Below, piece after piece: positions 50,501 to 63,500 of a stretch of 64,000 nt of DNA. The DNA comes from Aplysia californica (Eukaryota > Mollusca > Gastropoda > Aplysiida > Aplysiidae): contig NW_004797307.1 in NCBI RefSeq assembly GCF_000002075.1, positions 343,992-407,991 of the forward strand, read 5' to 3'. The notes under the pieces were generated by a model. That model did no database searches. It saw only the letters and a program-made list of their open reading frames with translations, and was not told the origin of the DNA. Made by a program: the position numbers and the translations under genes. Within the stretch, counting starts at the first letter, position 1; every line of letters starts with the position of its first letter.

Positions 50501-53500
50501 CGCTTTTCATGTCCACGTAAAAACAGACTGGATTTCACTGAAAAAAAGCTGAGTAAAGGCACAAAAAATGTAAATTTGCAGTTTCCAAGGACAGTCAAAC
50601 TTTGAAAGTCACCAACCTTGGCGGCCATTTTCTTGCTATATTTACCTCTAATACCGTGCTTACCTTCTGCCTTCTTCAATCCTAGATATCTCAGCTCCAA
50701 TTCAAGGCAGATGGGTATTTTTTTCATCAAAAGCAAAAAAAATAAACAAGCTTTAAGATGATATCAATGGCTCCAAATGCATAAAAAATGACAAGCGCCT
50801 GATCCACCATTTCGTGACATACAACCTTTTCATAATAGTACAAAAAAGTGCACTTTCATGATTATAAACAAAGACAGGATACTGACTCTAAGTAAAAAGT
50901 GAAACCAAAAATACTCTCAACAATTTACATCAGTGAACGATGAGGGGAAAATATAAAATATACATGGTCGCTTTTAAAGACATGCGGGCTAACCCAGATT
51001 TCGGGCTTTCCAGAAATCTTGACCTACTCCTAGTGCCCTACTTATAGGAGAGGTTCGGTTTCATTGGTGTGTATATTTGTTTGGATATAGAGAAAAGCCT
51101 CCTTGTCTTTTAAAGAAACTGAACAAAGGTCCAAAAACTTTACCTTTGATTTTCTCAAAACAGCATTTTTCTGGATAGCTCCCTATGCTTAAAAGCGACC
51201 ATTCAGCCTCAAGGATTAAAACAGCTCTGACTATAGGTCAGAATACAGAATATTCAGTCTCTTGACTGCTTTTTCAATCTTTCCCGACCCTGAGTGTGGG
51301 TAAACAGAAGAGCCGATGACCTGATCTTTTTTTCACTAATAAGTACTTGTTAAACAAAAAGTAAACAAAAACAAAACAAAACCAGGGAGGGAAATAAATT
51401 AACTTTAAAAGGAGTGTTTTCAAAAGCAGGAATCCAGTATCTTACTCCAGATATTTTTCAGCAGCTTCCATCAAGCAAGTGGTTCCAACACCAAAGTTCT
51501 TATCTGTCAAAGTTGTGACGTATCTTTCAGACTCTGGGGAGTGAGCTTTGTCCCTGGAACAAACAAAGGCAAAGATAAAGATTTTGAAACACAGTTGAAC
51601 TTGCTGTTATAGAAGCCTGTCATGGACAATCATCTGTACAAACAACCATTTCAGATTACCCCCCCCCCCCCCCATTTTTTCTATAACTACTATAATAACG
51701 TGGGACGCTCACTGTTAGAAACAATCAGGAAACGACAAACGCAGTTTGTGGGATACCTGAATAGACATAAAGGTCTTGAAACAATGTTTTTAATAGAAAT
51801 ACACAGATCTATCACTAATGATGACTGAGAGAGAGGGGGGGGGGGGTGAAGTATAAAAGGCACATTTAGGGGAAATGATGGCTTGAAAGATACTGCTGAT
51901 AAAAGACCATAAGGAGGTTGGGGGGGGGGGGGAGGGTAAGGTAACAGGGGACGGGGCCCCATGTGAACATTGTTTACTATATTTAGCAAGTGTCTTTGTT
52001 CTAATTGGTATAGGCATTGAATCTGGTTAGAAAGGATGATTCCCGCCATTTATCTTGACCAACTTCTCGCTTTTTAGTTGCTGTTGACACATCGCCATTA
52101 TGAATTTTAGGTTGTTGTTTTTTTTTCTAAACATATGAGACAAAAAAATCTCCCACAAGGGGAAAACCCTCATCATGATGTAGTTTCCAGTTATGGAAAG
52201 TATTGAAGAATATGTCAAAGTATAAGGCCTGCAGATGCTAAAGAAAATATGTAGTGGCATGAAATATATTTCATTTTAGCTTTTATTTTTGTAGGACTAT
52301 GAATAAAATTTAATTTTTCCCAAATCTCAACATTAAAAACTCATTATATTTACAAATTTAAAATGGTTTAAGATTTAGTGTGATGCAATATTTAATGTAA
52401 CAAAAAACTCTTCTCTACAGTGGGTCCCTTTTTTGGCACTAAATCTAAAAATCACAAAAAATGTCACTAAAAGGGTTATTAATTCAAAACAAGTCAAACT
52501 ATTTTGATAGTTTTTCATCTAATGAATGAACTGCCGACAAAAGAGAACAGTTTTTGGCAATTGCTGAAAAGTAATTTGATGTCGAAGTCATCATAAAGGA
52601 ATGTGCCCGAGCCGCTGTCAGCAGCTCACTGGCACAGTAGTTGTGACCGTGAGCTGCAAGGAGCGGCTTGCCGGAGATAAAGAGTCAACCATCTGCCTGC
52701 TCCACAGTCCTACCAAAGAGCCTCAGACAGTCTTGATGAAAGAGTTAGGATCTGACCGAAGCCTGTTTTTTTCAAGTACCCAACTTCCAACAAGAGGCTT
52801 CCAGAGATATATGACTGTCATTGCTCCCTTTTTAACCCCTTCAGTTGTTGTCTGCAGTGCTTGTAGGAACTGTGTACCTAAGCTCCAGTGGGTGCACTGC
52901 TGGATTTATACAACAGCAGGCTGAGGTGTGAGCTCAATGCACAGAAGGGTAGGCTAAAGATAGTGTCTGCTCAGACAGTTGTTTAGTTCCATAGGGTAGG
53001 GGTTAAACTCACTGGAAAAAGTTGTAAATCTTTGGTCCATAGATTGCTGGGTCCAGAACAAGAGCTTCCAGTTCATTCTCATCCGGCCGGATTGTGGAGA
53101 AGGCTATGGCAATGAGGAAGCCAAGCAATGGTAAGAGCAGGCAGGTGAGGAAGAGACGCCAGTTGCGACGGTAGTGGTGGAAACGCTTCAAAAACAATGC
53201 CTTTGCCTGCAGCATTGTGAGGGACGCTCCGGTACTTCGGGTCTTCAGGTCAGTGGAGGAGGCCTGTTCATCTGAGAAAGAAATGAATAAACAAAGTAAA
53301 AATACTGGCCACAGAAATAGAATATCAGATTTAGTATGAAATTCTATATGACTTTTTATCCGGTGTTTGCTTAGAGAAGGCAATATGAATCATTACCTGA
53401 CAGTTATTCAAACCTACAACCTACTATTTAAAAAATTGTTCCGTCCAAGTTGACACCATTGGAGCTGGTTAAAACTTTACATCCAAATATGTCATCTGAT

Positions 53501-54527
53501 GTAACTACTTACGTGTTTTTTTTATTGAGAGGCTACCTTTTCTCTAAATCCTTTCAAAGCTTGGAGGACAAGAATAGAGACAGTTCGTTTTGGGTTAAAG
53601 AGTGAAAACAAGATTCATTTAGGAACATTGGTGGAGAGTCAATATATAAACAAAGAAAAAGATCGACTGAGAAAAGATAAAAACGATAATTGTAATTTTT
53701 CTTTTGAACTTATGAATACTTTTTACTATTCAGATAAACATTTTTACTTAGTTGAAGACTACCAATGAAAATGTCACACAAGGCGAAGATAACAACAGAC
53801 TCACTAGGCTATGAAATAAACCCACTACATTACCAAACAGCAAAGTATAATTTAAATCCAATTTCAAAGGCAGTGGCCGACTAGAGATCCTAGGCATACA
53901 ATATGATCACAGAACAGGAAAACAGAAAAACCTGTGAAAACTTGAGAAAGGGCTCACTGGAGAATAAAAGTTGACCTAGTACTAGAACATGAAAATCTTG
54001 GTTCTGGATGTTGGAAGATATTCTAAAAATAACTCATGTTGTGAAAATGAATGAGTTATAAATTAATGAAGGTCAAATTTCAAGGCTTTCAAGCTTAAAT
54101 GACAATTGACTTGGGAAACAGTCAAGGCTGATCAGGACTTGGTGAGCCACATATAAAATTTCGTGATCAACATTGTTACTGTTACCAAAAGTAAAAATAT
54201 GCGAGGTAAAAAGAGATCAGCAGCAATGTTCAGTCTATTCAGAAAGAAACATTTACACTATGAGCTCAAAGTCTGATAGCTTGTAAGCAATCAGCTTTTT
54301 GCTGCTGTTAGATTTGTTCCCAGTAATATCCCAAAATGAAATTAAAGAACATCTGACATAAGTTTAAAAGCCTAGATCACATTTATCAAAAGCATATATA
54401 TTGAAGCATTGCAACAATTTTTTTTTCAGAATAAACTTATGCCAAAGCATATAGAGTACTGTCGATCATTTGTTTTTTGTTACGGTTTTTTTCTTTTTCA
54501 AAAGACTGTTTAACTTAAGAATTTATT

Positions 54528-54585
<58 letters not shown>

Positions 54586-57500
54586 TTGAGAGGTAATGGT
54601 TGGGGGGGAGGGGGGGCTGTATAATATGGGTATTCTTTTGAAATTAAAACAATGTTAAATCTCATTCTTCAAATGATTTGGATATCTAAAACAGAACAAA
54701 GACTGTATTATTTAGGGAAAGTAGCAGCATTGATGAGAAAACTGTTCACTTTTTTTTCAATATCTTTGACCACATGTGGAGTCAGTGACCCTTTACTTTA
54801 AGCGTTTGTGTATTATTTTCACTGTGAATACACTGTGAACCCAACACCATGTAAAGAGAGTAGTGGAAAGACTCCATTATTTGTCTATGATCCTTGTTAA
54901 TCATTTGTTATTCTCCAGTACCATAAGACGGTAATCAGTCTAAAGTGTTCTTCAAACCCTAAGAAAGATCCAAAACAGAACCAGCATGCACAAGCACAGA
55001 GTGCTCACACATCCTTTTTAAACCATTAAAAAGGTTTTATCAATCATAGTGGAGGCTCTTGGAAGTACAGATTTTGTTACGTAGGCCTACTGGTCGTAAC
55101 TAAAAGGCACAATTTTTTTGTCTTTCTCATATTCTAATCAATCTTAAAAATGTTTCCATAGAAAAACAAAATACCTTTTCATTTAAGCAATTTACCATGG
55201 GTAGTCTTCATTATGGTATTCATATATGTATATTTGACACTGATCTGATTTAATTCTATTTTGGGTCTGGAGACTATTCTATATAAAATAAAATAAATTT
55301 TAAAAAAAATGCAACCACCCAGAAAAAAAAAGAAAACACTTAAGTTGCTAATGTAAAAATAGAAATGAACAATGTCAGGCAGATTGTCAGCAGAGGTACA
55401 AAGAGGGAATGGATATTGATGGGTAAAAATTATATATTCAAAGCCAGTATGTATAGAAGAACTTATGTCCATGTGCTTAAAGGAAGAAAAAATCATTTTT
55501 GAAATGGATAATATAATTATGCAAAATCCAAAGCTTGTAATTTACAGATGCAAGTCAGGTTTAATGGAAAAAATATTTGAAAGCAGATACAATCATCAAT
55601 AAGAACATAGAAACAAAAATTAAAGCAAAGAAATGCTCTTTAAAAAGATGAGCAATATCTATCAAGTGTCCGGGTCCATCAAAAACTTGCAGCCTCAACT
55701 TGGCTAAAACTCTGGAAAAAAAATGTCTGACAGTCCCCAGCACACGTCAACAGCATGAAAGAAGAAAGTAGAATTTTATAAGTGTAGCACATTTCTGAGG
55801 ACAGAAATAGCAAATGAAACCCAAACTATTAGAAGCAGATGAAAGACACTGCATGAAATTGAAAAGCCAGTTTCCACAGCAGTGTAGGCATTAAAGAAGT
55901 TTTAAAAATCAAGCACTTCAACTACAAAAGAAAAATCATGCACTCTTTTATTAGTAGCTATACTTAAGTCATGTGAGTCTGTGCTTGTGTAAAGAAGCAT
56001 GCAGTGTAACACCTATAAATGTTAGGTTGCGCTTCATTGGTGAGTTACCTTCTAGAATAAAGCCCATTTTGTTCCGATGGGGACCAGAATGGCCTATTCT
56101 CAAAGCTGGGCCAAACAGCACTTTGTCCTTTGGAAACTCTTTGTTTGTTTCCATTCCTAAAATTAAAACAATATTTGATTTTTGCGATGAGGCTTAGGGC
56201 TTTCAAGGTTTCAATGAATTCCTCAGCTTCATCTGCTTCATGCACAAAGCCTCGGTTCACAACGCACAGATAAGGGTAAAGATATATATTGTAAAAAAAA
56301 AAGGCTGAAATCATAATAAATGAACTTCTTAATACAAAAAAATGACGTCATGAAGACTGAATGCCATTGTTAAAAACATAAACAAAAGAAAAGAAAAGCC
56401 AAAATCTGACAGAAACTGGTGGCATCAGAATTCTCTCATTGTATTGGTATATTTGAACAGTCTAAGGTACCAAAGATTCTGATCCAGACTTTAAAAAAAT
56501 ATTTAATTGCTCAAACATGGGAGATAAAATAATTTTTTATAAGCTATTTTACTTTTAAAAAAACCTCCACATGTACGTAAAAAAGATTGTGCCCAAGGAA
56601 CAACACTTTGCCCTGCAAATCTGACCTATGAGAGAAATAATGTGAAAAGGAAACTACCTGCGTGTAAACCAGAAAAACAAATGCATTATATATTCTGAAT
56701 AATGTCTCAAAATCCAGCATGCAGAATGCTACTTATGATACACAAATCAAAAATGTTTTCATTGTGCAATTTTGATAAATGTACTATCGATATGTGAGGC
56801 AGCGTGGTGGAATCAGGCTCTCATCAATTTTTGGGCATGTAGAGTTATTGGTATCATCTTAAAGCTTGTTCACTTGTCTTTATTTGGAAGGAAAAAATAT
56901 CCATTTATCTTGAATACAAGTCGAGATATTTGCAAAAGAAGGAGGTCGGGGTCACCTGTTTAAAGAGATAAAATTAGCGAGGAAATGGCCGCGAAAGATT
57001 GGTTATTTCCTTAGCTTAAGACTCCGTGGTAACTGAAAATTAAAATTTTTTGTGCCTTTTATCAACGTATTTTGAAAAATCCAGACAGAAATGAGTTCTT
57101 TAATGGGCAGGAAAGATGTTGAGCCAAAAAACAAAAATTTGAAAAACATTCACAAACCTGCGGAAAAATGCAAGTTTCTTCACTTTGATTATTTTGACGA
57201 GAGCCTGATTCCACCCCACTGCCTCACATATGATATAATCATAAAACAAAAAAAAACTATAGAAAACACACAGATATAATAGGAACAGTTTGGCGACAAA
57301 ACGCGACAAATGCTACTTTCGAAGTTTGGCCGAAACTAGTAGCTAGAAAGGTCCAGAGTTAACTTTTTTCTTCACAAAAAGTGATTTTTTTCCTTATTAA
57401 AGAACTTCAGAAAGTTGCGATTTTTTTTACAAAACGTGACCAAAGTGGTAGACCTTTTTTGATGGACGGCGACATATCTTCTGTGCGCCAATCAAGTTCT

Positions 57501-60500
57501 TTCCCCGAGTCATGTGTCTTCACTTGTGGTCGGCGAAAGTTTGTCAGCAGTTTTTGCCCTTCCTTATACTATTAAATGCCGCGTTTTGTCAAAAATGTGA
57601 GGAGATCTCATCGATTTAAAGGATAAGAATCCAACATAGATTTCATCAGTTAGCGAATATCAACTAAGCCTCACATCAAGTTTACTCTAAAATGGGTGAA
57701 GAACAGAAATATTTAATTTTCTCAAAATTAAAAAAATGGATACATCCAATTTTGTTGCAAAACTGTTGATATGTTGAGATCCAGGTCATGACCTTTTAAC
57801 TGTAGCTGTAAGTTTCATTTCTTATTAATCTTCCGGAGATATAAACAAAAAAACACTGTAGTTCAAAAGTTACAGGTTGCTTGGATCAATCTCCCCTCAA
57901 AAGTCAATATTGTCACTGCGCTAACAAAATGGCATAACTCAAAGTTGCGCCAAAATGCAACTAGCCTTTTATTTTGTTTCGTGGTACTAATATCTATTTT
58001 TTGGGTAAAATAAACAAAATATGCGCTAGCAGTCACAAAAGAAACATGCATGGCAAGATTTACCACTATTAGATGATAAATACTTTCCTTAAACAGTTTT
58101 TCACACTTAGCTCAAAAGTAGCAAAAATGAGATTTGCCATTTTCCTACCGCAGTGACGACATTGTATTATACAAAACCTGTAAGAAAAAAAACCCATGAC
58201 ATGGCATAACAATGACAACTACAAACCAAGCAAAGCAAAGACGTGAATTGTGCAAACTCAGCCAAATGCCATTACAAACATCACTTAGCTCTTTCAAAGG
58301 TTGCATTATTACCTCTAAAACTACTTAATGATTAGTTTAACCTACTGAACTATGACTCTTTGATATTGTCAATACAACAGTCTCTGCCGAGAATTTCCAA
58401 GCTTCAAAATCAGCAAAACATAGGGTGCCCAGCAATCGGAATCAAATTAGCATGACTATTGGATTCAACCTGTTATCCTGCTCTTAAAAGTCAAATGATC
58501 TACTCTTAATATCCATTCCTGTCTTTTAAACATCCTCTCTCATGCCAAAAGATCTAGAGAAGAACAAAAGGTCAGTTAAATTCACCACGATAATTCCTAA
58601 TCTCATCATTGTCTGCTGCAACTGGGGAAAACTATAGTGCAATTCTGTCCACTAGACAAGTGAATTTTGACTGTCAGAGAAGTTGAGAGGCTTTGTTGAA
58701 GCAGGATGAAAGCTCTCATGACTTGACACAAGAATCTAATCTAATCCCATACACACAATATGATTTTCAGACTATGCATCCTGCTCTTGGTCTGCGAGAG
58801 TGAATAACACTAAAGCCTGTGTGTTGAAAGCTCCACTTGGCTAATCATGAAGGAGAAAGTCAGGATCACAGGGCAGCCTTGTCTTGTTAAAGTGAGATCA
58901 CAGGGAGTGGCTTTTATAAAGTAGAAATCTGGTTCTTGAGAAAGACAGGATTTGTAGCAAAATTGGGGGTTGGGGGGGGGGGGGTGTGATAGTTGATGGG
59001 ATTTTAGGTAGACTATTGTACTACAACATCACACCTCCACCCCCTTCCCCCACCCGTGCATGCATGTAACAACTAACATAACTAAAAGGAAACATGCTGC
59101 AATAATAAACCACTGCATGTTCCAGGACCCGTAAACCATTTCGTTTTGTACAGAAACTGGAGAACAGAGTAAACTGGTTAACAGAAAATACAGGATTAAG
59201 AATTGCACACTAAGAGCCACACCCTTCACTAAAGTTACAAGCATCACATTCTTGAAGATCATTATAAGTCAATGTCAGCACTATAGATCTATTACCTATG
59301 CTTGGACAAAAAATGTATTCACATATATAGCTGAAACCATTGAAAATGACATATTATATAGAAATACTTTCTTGTAGTAGCAATTTCAGAATAAGATAGA
59401 AAAAGACAACAATCCAGCAGCTTGACAATTTGAGGTATGAATTACTAATGACATACATATTTATGTTTACATTTCAATATTTACAATAGATTTTGACATA
59501 TGAAACCATGCATATGTATATATATAAGCATACACAGACAGAAACAGAGACGCAGAAACTCACTTAGATCTTGAGCATCCAGTGCTGTAGTCCTGTCTTT
59601 TGATGTCATGACAGGGTTCACAATGCCCGGTTCGTCGGCATCATCTGCTTTCAGGGTCAGTTCTAGGAAGACCTGGGAACAAGGACAGATTAATGTCATG
59701 TGGCAATCATACATGTAGGGGTAAACAAAGCAACCTATATCAGTACTTAAATGACAGAGAAGAATGCGACTTTGAAAAAGCCAAATATTCTCAGACCTCT
59801 CAGGTGTTGTTGATTGTTATATTCAATGTGATAAAATAGTGTTAGATCTGTGGAGACTAACCTTAAGACCAAATTGTTGAGGTGTGTTGTTGTTATGTGT
59901 AGTACGTCGCACTTGAGTTCATGAGTGACAGTTCAGTGAAAGTGTCCAAGCTGTTCGGGTGGAATGTATGAAAGTTATGTCTCGTCCTGCAATGACTTAC
60001 ATGTGTGTGTGTCTCTTCATGCTACATTGGTGACCCCGACGTGATTTAAGGTAACCTTGTCTAGAGATCTAGATTTAATTTAGCATAATCTAGAATCTAG
60101 TAACGGCGACATGTTTCTCAAAATCATGTCAATCGAAACTGTAGCACTCAAACTTCCTACATTCTGGAATTCTTGTCCTTTCGCGTGGTTTGCACAAACA
60201 GAGGCCCAATTTGCTTTGCGTGGGATCACAACTGACAGGACAAAATATTACTACGTCGTAGCGGCGCTTGATATAATGCAGCTACAGCAGCAAGATCCCT
60301 ATCCATAATTTCCTCACCTCCTTCAAGTCAAAAGTACGACACACTCAAGTCTTTCCTTATAGAGGCCTATAGTTTATCAGAAGAAGAAAAAGCAGCAGCC
60401 TTATAGAGCATAAAAGAACTGGGCGATAACAGGCCCTCTGAGATGATCGAAAAAATGCTAGTTTTGTTGGGAGAACACAAACCGTGTTTTCTTTTTCGCC

Positions 60501-63500
60501 ATATTTTTTTACAGCTGTTGCCAGAATCTATTAGAGCTCCTCTGGTGAACTCCCACCACAAAACAGATTACCGTGCATTGGCGAAAGAAGCGGATAACCT
60601 GTACAACTCCCTTTTGCCATATTTGAAAGTCTATACAGCGGTGCGACCTACTGATTCTGTTTATGACCTGCCCAAAGCTGATGCTATTTGCTGGTTCCAT
60701 TGAAAATTTGGATCTAACTTAAGACGCTGCAGCAGTCCATGCAAGCACTTTAAGAATTTCCAACACAAAGAGCATCAGGGAAACGGGAGAGCGGGCCAGC
60801 AGTAGAAGTAGAAGATCCGACTGTTGGTCCGCAATGTTGCTCAACAACGACGACAGATTCTAAAGCAACTCAGCTGTTTGTCACGGACATTAAGTTTAAA
60901 CAACGTTTCTTGATAGACACAGGTGCCCAAGTCTCTGTGACACCAGTGACATGGGCTGAAAGAACGTCAAGTGCGACATACTACACATAACAACAACACA
61001 CCTAAACAATTTGGTCTTAAGGTTAGTCGCCACAGATCCCAGCTCATAGAGGGGGACATTTGATGTTTAACAAAATCTTTTCCTTCTATTTAGTCAAAAT
61101 ATTACATATAACAAATCAGAACATTTTCAGCATCATGAAGCACAAGGACATCTAAACTAAGTTTATAAAATCCTGAAGGCTTTTATAGTCAAACTACATT
61201 TCTTGAGAAAGAAAAGTTTTCTATTGGTATTTAAAAAGCAGTAGATTTACTTCTTCCAGCGTGGTATCAGAAAGTCCGTAGTTGGATATCCCAAGAGATT
61301 GCTGGCATTCATCAAGCTGTCTGAAGAACTGGTAGAAAGAAACTGTCATGGATTGTTCATCTTTTGGTAGGTTGAAGGTCATTTCAAGTCCAATCTGCTC
61401 CACCAGCTTGGCTCCCGGGCTGAGAGACTGAATGTAGCGGGTGATGGCTTCAGACTTGCTTACAGCTGTTTCAGAGACAGAACAGGAAGAACACATTCTA
61501 TAAGTCGCTGCTGGTGACACTGGGGTCAAGAAAACGGATCACGAGAACCACAAGCTTTTGAACTTTGGTTTCTGACATCTCGTTAACTAATTGTGAGGCG
61601 TGCTGACAGAATGAGTTACTTCTTACAATCCACAAATGGAGATATTGGCCAAAAATCTACAAATCTGTACGTTTTCTTTTGATTCCATCTATAACATGCC
61701 TTTTATTATATCATAAATATAAATGATAAAATCTTCACCTATAAGCGTGAAGTACCTTTTTCCATAAGGTAACTCATGAAGTAACTCATTTTGTCAGCAC
61801 GCTTCACATTTGTCAAAATATATACAAGACTTCTGTGACTGGTATTATTGAATGGACATCTATGTAGGAGGACTAAATGAGAAAACTTTTGAACATGTCT
61901 GCCTTCTGACCTGGAATTAATTGTTAGAGGGATAGCAGGAAAAACACAAGTTGTATAAAGACAGATAAAGTTAAAAAAATGACCAACAGTCCACGTACTT
62001 GACCTTTTAACCTTTGGATCCACTCTACTACGGAGGTTTATTTAAAGATGAAAGTAACATTTGTTGGTAATTTTTGTTTTACCACAGAACAGCTTTGTCA
62101 GTTTGAAAACTTTAAGGTTAAGAACCTTAATCTACAATATGATGGCCTAGACAAGGCTTCATCAGGTTGAAATTGGAAAAAAACCCCCACACAAATCATA
62201 TAAACTTCAGTCAAAGTGACCAGAAATATGAAAAGAGACCACAAAGTCTACACGACCTTAAAACCTTGACCCCGCTTGACAAAATTCTATTCTCAGATAA
62301 TTTAAGCTATAAGTCACTTTTCAGTGTGAGGGGATATCCATGAGGCTACTTCAACTTACATGAATTTTCAGCAGCTGCAATTTCCTGCAACATAAAAAAT
62401 GAAACAAAAAAGATGTTATTCATTTATGGATAAACAGCTGGTATAATATGAATGAAAAAATTAAAGTGAACATTTCCATTATTGACAGAATTACACAATA
62501 ATCAGTAATACTCCTGTTGTATCTAAAACCAGAAAAGGAAAAGGATAGTAAGGTCAAATATTTTAGTTCTGAGGTGAAAATTGCAAATAATCTTTTTATG
62601 AGAAATTTACAGTGCTTACAAAATTGTCTGATTCCTTTTTCACAACAGTCAGTTTGAATCCACCTCCTAGTGATCGCTTCAAGAAGGCAGGAGAACCATA
62701 ACAGAGCAGTTTGCCAGTGTGCATCACAGCGATTCTGTCACTGAGGATGTCAGCCTCATCCAAGTGGTGGGTGGAGAGCAGGATGGTACGATCTGAGGAT
62801 AGAACCAATGTGATACATGAAAAAAAGGGGCCAAAAAGAGCCCTTAAATTAAAGAAAAAAATTACTTTATCAAAATCTGAATGAATGAAGAGAAAAGATT
62901 TTAACTTAATTCAAATGTGAGCACCCTAAACTACATATTTTTAAACAACTTTTGTCTCTTAATTTTAGTAATTTTTCTCATTGTGTGTTCAACTCATTAA
63001 AAAAAAAGAATGCTTAAAAACATATCAATTCCACCCACAGGGTGCAAAACCATTTTTTAAAAAGTATTCTTTTTTCTTACACAGACAGCTCATTTTGATA
63101 AAAACCACAAAATTCAAATCCAGTCACAGAAAAAAATGTTGGCAGTTAATATGTGCCAAAAGGAGACAAAAAATACAGTCAAATTTTTCCAAGACGACCA
63201 CCCATTGTAGAGGTGAAAACTGGTCAACTTAGACAGATGACTCTTGAACAGTGTCATTACAATATCGGAAAAAAGCACCACAGGGAAAGGGAAAGTGCTT
63301 GTTGGTACAGGTGATTCTCTGGGACAGATGGTTGTGTCAGAGCTGATTTGACTGTATACTGTTGGTCACAAAGGAAAAGCCAGGAAAAATCAAAGCTGAA
63401 GAAGGGAGCAGAAGAAAAGGTAGAAATGTGAGATGAGTGATCAAACAAAGAGAAGGACAACATTTATTTCTTACCTTCTCTGTTGCGGGTGATGAGATTC

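Larger units (their letters stand above)
42816..53271 (-). other. TMD2 and its extracellular loop
   Basis: Exon 53271-53013 has a basic [11 protein letters not shown] segment followed by the first helix, [19 protein letters not shown]. The next three exons (51553-51446, 50321-50106, 48544-48375) encode the large extracellular loop, with several Cys, one clear N-glycosylation sequon (NNT) and the family stretch [10 protein letters not shown]. Further hydrophobic helices are in 46801-46624 ([20 protein letters not shown]), 46170-46055, 45186-45039 and 42950-42816. The loop-helix organisation matches ABCA half-transporter 2. Confidence 0.85.
53272..59563 (-). other. Largest ABCA intron in the window (6.3 kb)
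   Basis: The flanking exons join in phase (1 nt plus 2 nt), so no exon is needed here. It contains a (GA)n tract (54533-54586), a G run near 54602 and 58970, and one M430 element. Apart from these I see AT-rich sequence without domains. Confidence 0.7.

Noticed and set aside
55561-55743. Hydrophobic 60-codon - strand frame as an extra membrane exon
   Set aside because: No acceptor/donor pair in the right phase and no similarity to the ABCA family.
53272-59563. A missing ABCA exon in the 6.3-kb intron
   Set aside because: The flanking exons join in phase and the protein runs on directly from the linker to the KRFHH segment; candidate frames inside lack flanking splice sites and homology.
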